Source of the DNA: Verrucomicrobiaceae bacterium UBA7681 | GTDB lineage: Bacteria; Verrucomicrobiota; Verrucomicrobiia; Verrucomicrobiales; Verrucomicrobiaceae | Direction: 5' to 3' | DNA length: 34,158 bases | Assembly: GCA_002482965.1 (NCBI GenBank) | Contig: DLGZ01000027.1 | Span: 132,197 to 166,354, forward strand | In this document: positions 14,212 to 21,994 of the stretch, piece by piece | Numbering within the stretch: position 1 is the stretch's first letter | Layout of the letters: the number at the start of each line of letters is the position of its first letter | Program-made: the position numbers and the translations under genes | The notes under the pieces: generated by a model | Told to the model about the DNA's origin: nothing | What the model saw: only the letters and a program-made list of their open reading frames with translations | Databases searched by the model: none

Positions 14212-16050
14212 TTACGCGACAGGCGCCTCGGCAACAGCCGTCTCCGGCTTTTTCTCTTTCCAGGTGCTCTGGATGTAGATTTCGCGCAGGGTCTTGAAGT
14301 CGATGTTTGTTGGGCTGTCGGTCATCAAGTCGCTGCCTCTGTTGTTTTTCGGGAAGGCGATGACTTCGCGGATGCTGTCTTCGCCGCTGACGAGCATGGC
14401 GATGCGGTCCAGACCCAGCGCGAGGCCGCCGTGTGGCGGTGCGCCGAAGCGGAAGGCATCGAGCAGATGGCCAAACTTGTGGGCCTGCTCCTCTTCGTTC
14501 ACGCCGAGGACGCTGAACATCTTGGCCTGCAGATCCTTCTCGTGAATTCGGATGGAACCGCCGCCGAGTTCGTAGCCGTTGAGGACCACGTCGTAGGCTT
14601 CAGCGCGCACCTTGCCGTATTCGCCGGCGTCCATGAGCGGGATGTCTTCCGTCTTCGGACGGGTGAAGGGATGATGCACGGCCACCCAGCTCTGCGTTTC
14701 GGCATCCTGGGCCAGCAGCGGGAAATCGACGACCCAGAGGAAGTTGAAGGCGGTGCTGTCCTTGGTCAGCGCGGTCATGTTGGCGATCTCGACGCGCACG
14801 CGGCCGAGGATGTCGCAGGCTTCCTGCCAGGTGCCGGCATAGAAGAACACGATGTCGTTTTCCACGACCTCGAGCTTGGCGACGAGCGCTTTTTGCTCGT
14901 CTTCGCTGAAGAACTTCCACAGCGGGCTCTTGTACTCGAGCACGCCCTGTTCATTGCGCTCCACCTTGATGAAGGCGAGCTGCTTCACTTTCATGCCCGC
15001 CTGCGTGGCGATCTCGTTCAGACGGATCATCTGGCCGGTGGTGATGCCGGCGAAGCCTTTGGCATTGATGGCACGCACGACGCCACCGTTTTCAATGGTG
15101 CTGCGGAAGATTTTGAAGCCGCTAGTGGCGAAGACGTCGGCCATGTCCACGATCTCGTTGCCGTAGCGCGTGTCAGGCTTGTCGGAGCCGTAGCGGTCCA
15201 TGGCTTCCTGATACGTCATGCGCGGGAAGGGCGTGGGGATGTCGCGGTCGGTGCCGGCTTTGAACATCTTGACGAGCAGGCCTTCGACGAGGTTCAGGAT
15301 GTCATCGCGCTCGATGAAGCTGGCCTCGATGTCGATCTGCGTGAACTCAGGCTGGCGGTCGGCGCGCAGATCTTCATCGCGGAAGCAGCGGGCGATCTGG
15401 AAGTAGCGTTCAAGACCAGCCACCATCATGAGTTGCTTGTACTGCTGAGGGGCCTGCGGCAGCGCGTAGAAGCGGCCGGGGTTCAAGCGGGCAGGCACAA
15501 GGAAGTCACGTGCGCCTTCCGGTGTCGGGTTGCTGAGGATCGGCGTTTCGACTTCGATGAAGCCGGCGGCGTCGAGGCAGTTGCGTGCCGCGTTGGTGAT
15601 CTTGTGGCGCGTGCGGATGTTCTTGCTCATGCGCTCGCGGCGCAGATCCAGGTAGCGGTACTTCATCCGCATGTCCTCGTTGGACAGCTCGCGGTCGAGC
15701 TGGAAGGGCAGCACGTCGGCCTTGTTGAGCACTTTGAATTCGGTGGCGACGATTTCGACATCGCCGGTGCCGAGCTTGGCGTTTTCCGTGCCCGTAAGAC
15801 GTGCGGCCACTTTGCCGGTGATCTGCAGCACGTCTTCGTCGCGCAGGTCATGGCTCAGGGCGGCGAGTTCAGCGTTTTCTTCCGGGCGGAACACCACCTG
15901 GGTCAGACCTTCGCGGTCGCGCAGGTCGATGAAGATGACACCGCCATGGTCGCGGGCCGAATTCACCCAGCCACAGAGTGTGACGGTCTGGCCGATGTGC
16001 TCTGTGCGGACGGCGTTGCAGTGAAAGGAACGGTAGGCGTTGGGGATCAT
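14212..16050 (-). CDS. aspS: Aspartate-tRNA ligase, bacterial type
   Basis: A 612-residue class II aminoacyl-tRNA synthetase, full length for the bacterial form. It starts with an OB-fold anticodon-binding domain (CGWVNSARDHGGVIFIDLRD, about 26-45), then motif 1, FRDEDLRADRQPEFTQID (motif 2), a GAD insertion around 285-420, and GLALGLDRIAMLVSG (motif 3). It attaches Asp to tRNA(Asp), and in organisms without AsnRS may also charge tRNA(Asn); that cannot be judged from this window. A short Lys/Glu/Ala-rich tail follows the catalytic core. It is transcribed alone, divergent from the sulfatase gene, and ends in a terminator shared with a repeat element. Confidence 0.96.
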   Translation of the reverse strand: MIPNAYRSFHCNAVRTEHIGQTVTLCGWVNSARDHGGVIFIDLRDREGLTQVVFRPEENAELAALSHDLRDEDVLQITGKVAARLTGTENAKLGTGDVEIVATEFKVLNKADVLPFQLDRELSNEDMRMKYRYLDLRRERMSKNIRTRHKITNAARNCLDAAGFIEVETPILSNPTPEGARDFLVPARLNPGRFYALPQAPQQYKQLMMVAGLERYFQIARCFRDEDLRADRQPEFTQIDIEASFIERDDILNLVEGLLVKMFKAGTDRDIPTPFPRMTYQEAMDRYGSDKPDTRYGNEIVDMADVFATSGFKIFRSTIENGGVVRAINAKGFAGITTGQMIRLNEIATQAGMKVKQLAFIKVERNEQGVLEYKSPLWKFFSEDEQKALVAKLEVVENDIVFFYAGTWQEACDILGRVRVEIANMTALTKDSTAFNFLWVVDFPLLAQDAETQSWVAVHHPFTRPKTEDIPLMDAGEYGKVRAEAYDVVLNGYELGGGSIRIHEKDLQAKMFSVLGVNEEEQAHKFGHLLDAFRFGAPPHGGLALGLDRIAMLVSGEDSIREVIAFPKNNRGSDLMTDSPTNIDFKTLREIYIQSTWKEKKPETAVAEAPVA

Positions 16051-16166
16051 GGCTGAAAAAGGGCGCGTAGAGTCGGCGGATTCGGCCTGCGTGCAAGGGG
16101 GAAGGCAGGGCCAAAACGGAGGATTGGGGGCAAGGTCGGAGACGGGGGCTTCGTTCCCTTCGCCCT

Positions 16167-17654
16167 ATGTTTTGGAAATCACTGCTTCTTCTGGGCTGCT
16201 TCACCGCTGCGCTGCATGCCACTGACAGGCCCAATGTCGTGTTCTTCCTCGTCGATGATCTCGGCCAGCGTGATCTGGGCTGCTATGGCAGCACCTTTTA
16301 CGAGACGCCCCACATTGATGGCCTCGCCAAGCAGGGCGCACTGTTCACAGATGCCTACGCGGCCTGCCCGGTCTGCTCGCCCACACGCGCCGCCGTGCAG
16401 ACGGGCCGCTGGCCCCAGCGCACAGGCATCACCGACTACATCGGCGCGCCGATGAAACCGGAAGGCTGGAAGCGCAACACGCCGCTGCTGCCGGCTCCCT
16501 ATTCAGACCGTCTCGCGCATGAGGAAGTGACGCTGGGCGAGCTGATGAAGAGCGCTGGCTACGCCACCTTCTTTGCAGGCAAGTGGCATCTCGGCCCCGA
16601 GGGCTTCTGGCCGGAGAGCCAAGGCTACGACGTCAACATGGGCGGCATTGATCGCGGCGGCCCGTATGGCCCGGGCAAGTACTTCGTGCCCTATGGCAAT
16701 CCGCGCCTGCCCGATGGTCCGCCCGGCGAGCACCTGCCGGATCGTCTCGCCACCGAGGCCAACAAGTTTATCGAAGCCCACAAAGAAGGGCCGTTTTTTG
16801 CCTTTTTCTCGTTCTACTCCGTGCACACGCCCCTGCAGTCGCGGCCCGATTTGCAGGCGAAGTATGAGGCGAAACGCCAGAAGCTCGGGCTGGAGCCCAA
16901 GTTTGGCCGTGAGGAGCCGCGGGATGTGCGCCTCGTGCAGGAGCACGCCGTCTATGCAGGCATGGTGGAGGCGATGGACGACGCCGTGGGCAAGGTGCTG
17001 GCGAAGCTGGACGAACTGGGGCTCGCGAAGAACACCATCATCATTTTCACCTCGGACAACGGCGGCCTGAGCACCAGTGAGGGTTCGCCCACGTCCAATC
17101 TGCCGCTGCGTGGCGGCAAGGGCTGGCTGTATGAAGGCGGCATCCGCGAACCGCTCATTGTACGCTGGCCGGGCAAGGTGAAGCCGGGGGTGGAGGTGGG
17201 TACGCCAGTGAGCAGCCCCGACTACTTCGCCACCCTGGCGGATGTGACCGGCACCAAGCCAACCGCAAAGATCGACGGCGTGAGCCTGCGGCCCCTGCTG
17301 GAAGGCAAGGGTGACCTGCCCGAGCGTGCGCTCTTCTGGCATTACCCCCACTACGGCAATCAAGGCGGTGCCCCCGGTGCGGCAATGCGCCGTGGCGACT
17401 GGAAGCTCATCCAGTGGTTTGAGCAGGACCCGCCGGAGCTCTTCAATCTGAAGGACGATCTCAGCGAGACCAAGAATCTCGCCGCCCAGGAGCCCGAGCG
17501 GGTGAAGGCCATGCTCGCCGAACTCCAAGCCTGGCAGAAAGACGTGGGGGCCCTGATCCCGACGAAAAACGCCGGGTATGATCCCGCACAGCCCAATGGC
17601 CGTGCGGCCCCCAGCAAACCCGTCCGGAAACCCGCAGCTAAAAAGGGCAAATAG
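16167..17654 (+). CDS. Cys-type sulfatase, exported
   Basis: A 495-residue sulfatase with a Sec signal peptide (1-18, ending LHA). Asp30 and Asp31 in LVDDLG bind calcium. CSPTRAAVQTGR (70-81) is the signature in which Cys70 is converted to formylglycine. FAGKWHLG, YSVHTPLQ, FTSDNGG and GGKGWLYEGGIREP are further active-site motifs. It should hydrolyse sulfate esters, probably on sugars, in the periplasm; the formylglycine-generating enzyme it needs is not encoded here. The Lys/Pro-rich tail (APSKPVRKPAAKKGK) is a low-complexity end seen in related proteins. It is divergent from aspS across 116 bases; no sugar-transport genes are adjacent. Confidence 0.92.
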   Translation: MFWKSLLLLGCFTAALHATDRPNVVFFLVDDLGQRDLGCYGSTFYETPHIDGLAKQGALFTDAYAACPVCSPTRAAVQTGRWPQRTGITDYIGAPMKPEGWKRNTPLLPAPYSDRLAHEEVTLGELMKSAGYATFFAGKWHLGPEGFWPESQGYDVNMGGIDRGGPYGPGKYFVPYGNPRLPDGPPGEHLPDRLATEANKFIEAHKEGPFFAFFSFYSVHTPLQSRPDLQAKYEAKRQKLGLEPKFGREEPRDVRLVQEHAVYAGMVEAMDDAVGKVLAKLDELGLAKNTIIIFTSDNGGLSTSEGSPTSNLPLRGGKGWLYEGGIREPLIVRWPGKVKPGVEVGTPVSSPDYFATLADVTGTKPTAKIDGVSLRPLLEGKGDLPERALFWHYPHYGNQGGAPGAAMRRGDWKLIQWFEQDPPELFNLKDDLSETKNLAAQEPERVKAMLAELQAWQKDVGALIPTKNAGYDPAQPNGRAAPSKPVRKPAAKKGK

Positions 17655-17835
17655 CGGGCAAATGCGGCCAGTGGAGTGATTTTGCCATCCAGATTTTATC
17701 TGGGGGCCGATTTACGTTGTAGCTACTGATGCGTGACCCGGAGTGACCGGTGCCGCTAAAGTAGTGGGAATAATGACAACCTCCAGCTGTCTCATCCTTA
17801 TATGCGACTTCTGTGTCTCATCAGCCTTTAGCTAA

Positions 17836-17868
17836 AATCTAGACAAATAACCCAATAATCTAGACAAA
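17836..17868. promoter_or_regulatory. Paired direct repeats upstream of the ECF sigma gene
   Basis: AATCTAGACAAA occurs twice, at 17836-17847 and 17857-17868. The 21-base spacing equals two helical turns, which would place two bound proteins on the same DNA face. Each repeat contains the palindrome TCTAGA. They sit in an AT-rich 282-base intergenic region (17655-17936), just upstream of a candidate promoter. Confidence 0.55.
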
Positions 17869-17882
17869 ACACAAACAAATCT

Positions 17883-17913
17883 TTGACGGAACGAGTTTTG
17901 TCGCAATTGTTAA
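17883..17913 (+). promoter_or_regulatory. Candidate promoter for the ECF sigma gene
   Basis: TTGACG (17883-17888) is a good -35 box; the best -10 candidates are TGTTAA (17908-17913, 19-base spacer) or ATTGTT (17906-17911, 17-base spacer). Both are weak. Position 25-30 bases before the ATG and directly after the paired repeats is the main support. Confidence 0.35.
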
Positions 17914-17936
17914 CCTTGTCAGACCCCCAACACATT

Positions 17937-18533
17937 ATGAACGCGACTGAAACATCCCCTGCGTTAGATCCCAATATTGTCGAAGACATCCGCCTCCTGA
18001 AGCGCATCTCGGAACGTGATTCGGCCAGTTTCCAGACCTTCTACAAGAAATACAGCGGCCTCATTTTCGCTTCGATTTCGAACGTTTTGAACGACCATCA
18101 CGACACCGAAGATGTCATGCAGGAAGTTCTCGTGCAGGTCTGGAACAAAGCCCACCTCTACGAACCCCGCAAAGGCAAGCCTCTCACTTGGCTGACGACC
18201 TTGGCCCGCAACCGAGCCATCGACCGCATCCGCTCCAAGCAGCGCCGCTCCCGCCTCAATGACGATTTCGAATCCGAGAACAAGAAGGACCAGTTCGAGT
18301 TTGAGCCCTCCGGCCACGAAAACCTCGAGTTTAAGGAGCGCGACACCATCCTCCACAGTGCCGTGTCCCGTCTCACCCAGGATCAGCGCGAAGCCATCGA
18401 GCTGACCTACTTCACCGGCCTCACCCAGGCCGAGGTGGCCGAGCGACTGCATGAGCCTCTTGGCACGATCAAAGCTCGCATCCGTCGTGGCGTGAACCGC
18501 CTCGAGACGCTGGTGAAGCCACGTCTCGCCTAA
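17937..18533 (+). CDS. ECF-family RNA polymerase sigma factor
   Basis: A 198-residue ECF sigma factor. Region 2 (about 25-100) contains FYKKYSGLIFASISNVL, DTEDVMQEVLVQVWNKA and WLTTLARNRAIDRIRSKQRR. Region 4 (about 138-190) contains LTQDQREAIELTYFTGLTQ and the helix-turn-helix AEVAERLHEPLGTIKARIRRG. It resembles SigK-like ECF factors, which are normally held by a membrane anti-sigma partner, yet none is encoded next to it. The ATG at 17937 was chosen because the frame upstream (TTG at 17883) lies in the promoter region. It is monocistronic, with its own terminator. Paired 12-base repeats upstream suggest dedicated regulation. Confidence 0.88.
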   Translation: MNATETSPALDPNIVEDIRLLKRISERDSASFQTFYKKYSGLIFASISNVLNDHHDTEDVMQEVLVQVWNKAHLYEPRKGKPLTWLTTLARNRAIDRIRSKQRRSRLNDDFESENKKDQFEFEPSGHENLEFKERDTILHSAVSRLTQDQREAIELTYFTGLTQAEVAERLHEPLGTIKARIRRGVNRLETLVKPRLA

Positions 18534-18566
18534 CTTTCCAACCCCCAAAACCTGGAAAACCCAAGG

Positions 18567-18599
18567 AGAGGGGCGGACTTCGGTCCGCCTCTCTTTTTG
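18567..18599 (+). terminator. Intrinsic terminator of the ECF sigma gene
   Basis: A 12-bp stem with one G-T pair (18567-18578 with 18583-18594), a stable TTCG loop and a T run (18594-18598). It lies 34 bases after the stop codon. Confidence 0.9.
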
Positions 18600-18605
18600 T
18601 TTCAA

Positions 18606-18662
18606 AAAGTAGCCTTGTTGCTGTGCAACAAGGGCCTCCCAGTTCCGCAGGAACTGGGCAAC
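18606..18662 (+). repeat. Two-hairpin intergenic element, copy B
   Basis: TTGTTGC-TGT-GCAACAA (18615-18631) is followed by a perfect 9-bp hairpin CCCAGTTCC-GCA-GGAACTGGG (18638-18658). Order, spacing and much of the sequence match copy A at 14157-14211, while the second stem differs by paired changes that keep it folded. It lies between the sigma terminator and the convergent dtd stop. Confidence 0.6.
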
Positions 18663-18663
18663 T

Positions 18664-19116
18664 TCACTCCCGCGCCCGCGAGTCGATGCAGATCGTCACC
18701 GGCCCGTCGTTGACCAGTGCCACCTTCATGTCGGCGCCGAAGATCCCGCGTGCCACGGGCTTGCCCATCTCGGCCTCCAGCAGCGCCAGAAACTGTTCAT
18801 AAAGCGGGATCGCGTGCTCAGGACGTGCGGCGCGGATGAAGCTGGGGCGGTTGCCCTTTTTCGTGCTGGCATGCAGCGTGAACTGGCTCACCACCAGCAG
18901 CTCGCCGCCGATGTCCTTCACACTGAGGTTCATCTTGCCCTCAGCATCAGAAAAGATGCGCATCTGCGTGAGTTTCTGCACCAGCCACCTCGCATCCTCA
19001 ATCGTGTCCTCGTGCTCGATGCCGGCCAGAATCATCAAGCCCGTGCCGATCTGGCCGGTGATGGTGCTGTCGATCGTGACAGAGGCGGAGGAAACGCGTT
19101 GGAGGACGAGGCGCAT
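18664..19116 (-). CDS. dtd: D-aminoacyl-tRNA deacylase
   Basis: A 150-residue DTD, the standard length. It hydrolyses D-aminoacyl-tRNAs (and Gly-tRNA(Ala)) to keep D-amino acids out of proteins. It opens with MRLVLQRVSSASVTID, has SQFTL at 77-81 and NDGPVTI at 136-142, which holds the Gly-cisPro element that rejects L-aminoacyl groups. KKGNRPSF (86-93) is also conserved. It starts three bases after the amidohydrolase stop, so the two form an operon, although their functions are not obviously connected. Confidence 0.95.
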   Translation of the reverse strand: MRLVLQRVSSASVTIDSTITGQIGTGLMILAGIEHEDTIEDARWLVQKLTQMRIFSDAEGKMNLSVKDIGGELLVVSQFTLHASTKKGNRPSFIRAARPEHAIPLYEQFLALLEAEMGKPVARGIFGADMKVALVNDGPVTICIDSRARE

Positions 19117-19119
19117 GAG

Positions 19120-20043
19120 TTATTTTCGTTCCACCCACCGATACGCTTCCTTCGAATTCTTCCAGAAGTACTTTTCGCAGGCTTCCGTGCCTTTGGAGCG
19201 GAAGTATTCGTCCACAATTTTAAAGACGACGTCATACGGGGCGCCTTTATCGGAGACGGGCCAGTTGCTGCCGTAGATGAGGCGGTCGGGCCCGAAGGAT
19301 TCCCAGAGGTGATCGAGAATGGGGAGGTAGTAGGCCGTGTCACGCGGGGCCTTGCCGTATTCGCATTTCACCTGCTCGGCGAGGGCGGAGACTTTCATGA
19401 AGGTGTTCGGCTGCTTGGCCACGGCACGGATGTGGTCCTTCCATTCGGGGCTCAGGGACTGGGGATCGCCGGAGGCACCGAGGTGGTTGATGAGGACGCG
19501 CAGATCCGGCGCATCGGCGGCGAGTTTCGCGGCCTGCGGCAGGTAACCGGGGCCACCGTTCAAATCGAGCTCCAGGCCGTGCTTGGCCAGCAGCCTGGCT
19601 CCGTCGAGCACAGCGTCGTGTTTTGTTGCATCCTGTAGAAATGCAGCGCTCCAGCGCACACCACGAAAAATGGGATTGGCAGCGAAACGCTTCAGGTGGC
19701 CTGCAAAGGCATCGCCCGGATCGAGATGCCCGACGAATCCCACGATGCACTTTTCCTTGGCGGCGAGATCGAGAATCCACTGGTTGTCTTCCACGAGCGG
19801 GCTGGCTTCGACAATGACGGTTTCTTTGATGCCATGCGGTGCCGCTACGGCGAGCCAGTCTGCAGGCAGCACGGTGCGGTACAGCGGCGAGCCTTGCTTT
19901 GGCCACGGCACTCCACCGGGGCGCGTGGGGTCATAGAAATGCGTGTGCGTGTCGATGATGCGCGTGGCAGGCGGCGCGGCCTGAACGGACTCATGCAGCA
20001 GGGCTGCGGCGGCGGTGGTCTGGAGAAAGCGACGGCGGTTCAT
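19120..20043 (-). CDS. Tat-exported amidohydrolase (amidohydrolase_2 family)
   Basis: A 307-residue TIM-barrel metal hydrolase. The N-terminal NRRRFLQTTAAAALL is a twin-arginine signal, with cleavage likely after VQA. The metal motif DTHTHFYDP puts His33 and His35 at the site; VINHLG-like LINHLGASGD and YGSNWPVSD are later motifs. In many relatives the last motif reads GSDWPV; here Asp is replaced by Asn. Relatives hydrolyse sugar lactones or pyrone dicarboxylates, so a periplasmic lactonase is a reasonable guess. The start at 20043 places the Tat motif at residues 2-6. It lies directly upstream of dtd. Confidence 0.85.
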   Translation of the reverse strand: MNRRRFLQTTAAAALLHESVQAAPPATRIIDTHTHFYDPTRPGGVPWPKQGSPLYRTVLPADWLAVAAPHGIKETVIVEASPLVEDNQWILDLAAKEKCIVGFVGHLDPGDAFAGHLKRFAANPIFRGVRWSAAFLQDATKHDAVLDGARLLAKHGLELDLNGGPGYLPQAAKLAADAPDLRVLINHLGASGDPQSLSPEWKDHIRAVAKQPNTFMKVSALAEQVKCEYGKAPRDTAYYLPILDHLWESFGPDRLIYGSNWPVSDKGAPYDVVFKIVDEYFRSKGTEACEKYFWKNSKEAYRWVERK

Positions 20044-20114
20044 GGTAAGGTGTACGGTTGAATGAAAGAAAATTGCGATGAGTTCTTCCGCCTGCGAGGG
20101 CTCCGCTTGTGGAA

Positions 20115-20453
20115 TCACTCTCTGCCTTCGTCCAAATCCAACTCATGGCGATGACCATGCCAGAAGCGCAGGACGTGAACGACGTTCTCGACTGGGTCGA
20201 TCCGGTAGACAATTTTGTAGCTGCCTTTGAAGACTTGGATTTCCCACGTGTTTGGCAGGACCGCCACACGTACTGGACGACCACTTTGTGCTCGCAGGGG
20301 TGAAGACAGCTCCGTTTCTGCTTTCTCTATGAGGTTGCGGACGTACTGCTCACCGCGGTCTGGCTCTCCATGCAGGAACCAGTAGTCGTCGATCTCATGC
20401 AGATCGTTCAGCGCCGAATCAGTCAGGCGGACTTGGAACGACGTTGAGCCCAT
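20115..20453 (-). CDS. ParE/RelE-family toxin
   Basis: A 112-residue protein with the ParE/RelE fold pattern: VRLTDSALNDLHEIDDYWFLHG at the N-terminus (helical pair), a strand VRVAVLPNTWEIQVF, then YKIVYRIDPVENVVHVLRFWHGHR, the hallmark C-terminal segment. Targets of the superfamily are gyrase or ribosome-bound mRNA. It overlaps the upstream antitoxin by 31 bases; no later in-frame start fits the family N-terminus. Its C-terminal acidic tail LDLDEGRE is unusual for a basic toxin. Confidence 0.82.
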   Translation of the reverse strand: MGSTSFQVRLTDSALNDLHEIDDYWFLHGEPDRGEQYVRNLIEKAETELSSPLRAQSGRPVRVAVLPNTWEIQVFKGSYKIVYRIDPVENVVHVLRFWHGHRHELDLDEGRE

Positions 20454-20629
20454 TTGTGTTCCAGCAGCACCCGGGCTTCCGCCAGGGGGCGTTCACGCCC
20501 GTTACGCACATCATCCTCGGCCGCTGCAATGTCCCGCAGCAGCCGGGCATCATCATGCAACTCGCGCCAGGCAGGCGAATCCTCCGGCAGCTCGGCCAGC
20601 CAGGACAAGGTTTGCTCTTTGGTGCTCAT
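20423..20629 (-). CDS. Antitoxin partner of the ParE-like toxin
   Basis: A 68-residue charged, mostly helical protein (MSTKEQTLSWLAELPEDS at the start, EHKWAQRRSKSA at the end). The start resembles small antitoxins of ParE-type systems in cyanobacteria and Verrucomicrobiota. No ribbon-helix-helix motif is obvious. Identification rests mainly on position: it is immediately upstream of, and overlaps, a clear toxin gene. The ATG at 20629 was preferred to 20683 because the extra residues look unrelated. Confidence 0.65.
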   Translation of the reverse strand: MSTKEQTLSWLAELPEDSPAWRELHDDARLLRDIAAAEDDVRNGRERPLAEARVLLEHKWAQRRSKSA

Positions 20630-20686
20630 GTACCCAAAATTAACATCGGCCCTTCCTCCCGCAACTGGAGACTGGGGAGACAAAAG

Positions 20687-21919
20687 TTAGGCGATGTCGA
20701 TGCACTCCGCCAAAATGTCGAGCGTGCGAAACAGCGCGCCCTTCGTCCTCGCATGCACGCGCAGCAGCACATCGCCGGTTTGCACTTCGGTGCCGGTCTT
20801 GGCAATTTGATCACAACCCACGGCGAAGTCGATGGTGTCTGCGGCTTTGGAGCGGCCGGCGCCGAGTTCGAGGACGGCCTGGCCGATGCCCCCGGCATCC
20901 ATGCGCGTCAGCTTGCCGCTGGCGGTGGCTTTGAGTTCACCGATGAAGGGTGCGCGATGCACGGAGTCCATCCTTTCCAGCGCATCCACGTTGCCGCCTT
21001 GGGCTGCGACCATCTTTTGAAACTTCCGCCAGGCATCACCGCTGTGCAGCATGGTGGCCAGATCGGCGCGGGATGAAATGGAAACGGCGGAGGCGAGGTC
21101 GAGCACGATGTCCTCCAGATCCTGCGGACCTTCGCCTTTGAGGCAGCGAACGCATTCGGCGACTTCGAGGGCATTGCCGGCGGATTCTCCCGTGGGCTCG
21201 TTCATCTCGCTCAGGCGCACGCTGGAGCGCACGCCCATGGCTTCTCCAACGGTGACCAGACTTTGGGCAAGCCGATGTGCTTCCTCCTGCGTCTTCATGA
21301 AGGCACCGGAACCGTACTTCACATCCAGCACGAGGCGGTTCAGACCTTCGGCGAGTTTCTTGCTCATGATGCTCGCGGTGATCAGCGGCACGCTCGGCAC
21401 GGTGCCGGTGACATCGCGCAGGGCGTAGAGCTTTTTGTCCGCAGGGCAGATGCCGGCGGTCTGGCCCACCATGACGCAGCCGATGCGGTCCATGAGGTTG
21501 TGAATCTCCACTTCGTTGAGCTGCGTGCGGAAGCCGGGAATGCTTTCCAGTTTGTCCAAAGTGCCGCCGGTGATGCCGAGACCACGGCCCGAGATCATCG
21601 GCACCCACAGGTTGTCGCAGGCGAGCAGGGGCGCGAGAATGAGCGAGGTTTTATCGCCAATGCCGCCGGTGCTGTGTTTGTCCACGCGCATGGGGTCGTG
21701 GTCGTTCCACAGCAGCATGGTGCCGCTGTGCAGCATGGCCTCGGTGAGCGCGGCGGTTTCCTCCGTGGTCATGTCGCGGAAGAAGATCGCCATCGCGAGG
21801 GCGCTCATCTGGTAATCCGGCATGTCACCGCGAGTGAAGGCGGTGATGACGAAATGGATTTCCTCGGACGTGAGCGTGCCGCCGTCGCGCTTGTGCTCGA
21901 TGAGGGTCGGGATGTGCAT
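20687..21919 (-). CDS. deoA: Thymidine/pyrimidine-nucleoside phosphorylase
   Basis: A 410-residue nucleoside phosphorylase that splits thymidine (or uridine) with phosphate to base and (deoxy)ribose 1-phosphate. KHSTGGIGDKTSLILAPLLA (81-100) binds phosphate, and SGRGLG plus TGGTLDKLESIPGF is the family signature. Catalytic-site residues Arg168 (YALRD), Ser183 and Lys187 (TASIMSKK) are kept with E. coli DeoA spacing, but the active-site His of the signature (His85 in E. coli) is Ile116 here. The protein is slightly shorter than E. coli DeoA (about 440). It heads a minus-strand run containing a TA pair, an amidohydrolase and dtd; no other nucleoside-salvage gene is nearby. Confidence 0.9.
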   Translation of the reverse strand: MHIPTLIEHKRDGGTLTSEEIHFVITAFTRGDMPDYQMSALAMAIFFRDMTTEETAALTEAMLHSGTMLLWNDHDPMRVDKHSTGGIGDKTSLILAPLLACDNLWVPMISGRGLGITGGTLDKLESIPGFRTQLNEVEIHNLMDRIGCVMVGQTAGICPADKKLYALRDVTGTVPSVPLITASIMSKKLAEGLNRLVLDVKYGSGAFMKTQEEAHRLAQSLVTVGEAMGVRSSVRLSEMNEPTGESAGNALEVAECVRCLKGEGPQDLEDIVLDLASAVSISSRADLATMLHSGDAWRKFQKMVAAQGGNVDALERMDSVHRAPFIGELKATASGKLTRMDAGGIGQAVLELGAGRSKAADTIDFAVGCDQIAKTGTEVQTGDVLLRVHARTKGALFRTLDILAECIDIA

Positions 21920-21994
21920 GCTGCATGCTAGATTCTGCCATGCGTGTTTGGCAATACTGAACCTTTGGACTTCGTATGTTCATTCCTGCCCATC

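Noticed and set aside
14191..16056. 621-codon open frame opposite aspS
   Set aside because: It lies fully antisense to a clear full-length aspartyl-tRNA synthetase; its composition is the shadow of GC-rich codons.
17689..17703. CCAGAT-ATCTGG hairpin as the sulfatase terminator
   Set aside because: A 6-bp stem followed by G/C rather than T residues is too weak to call.
20630..20658. Third leaderless-type promoter before the ParE-type antitoxin
   Set aside because: TTGCGG-17-AATTTT-6-ATG has the right geometry, but both boxes match consensus poorly; chance cannot be excluded.
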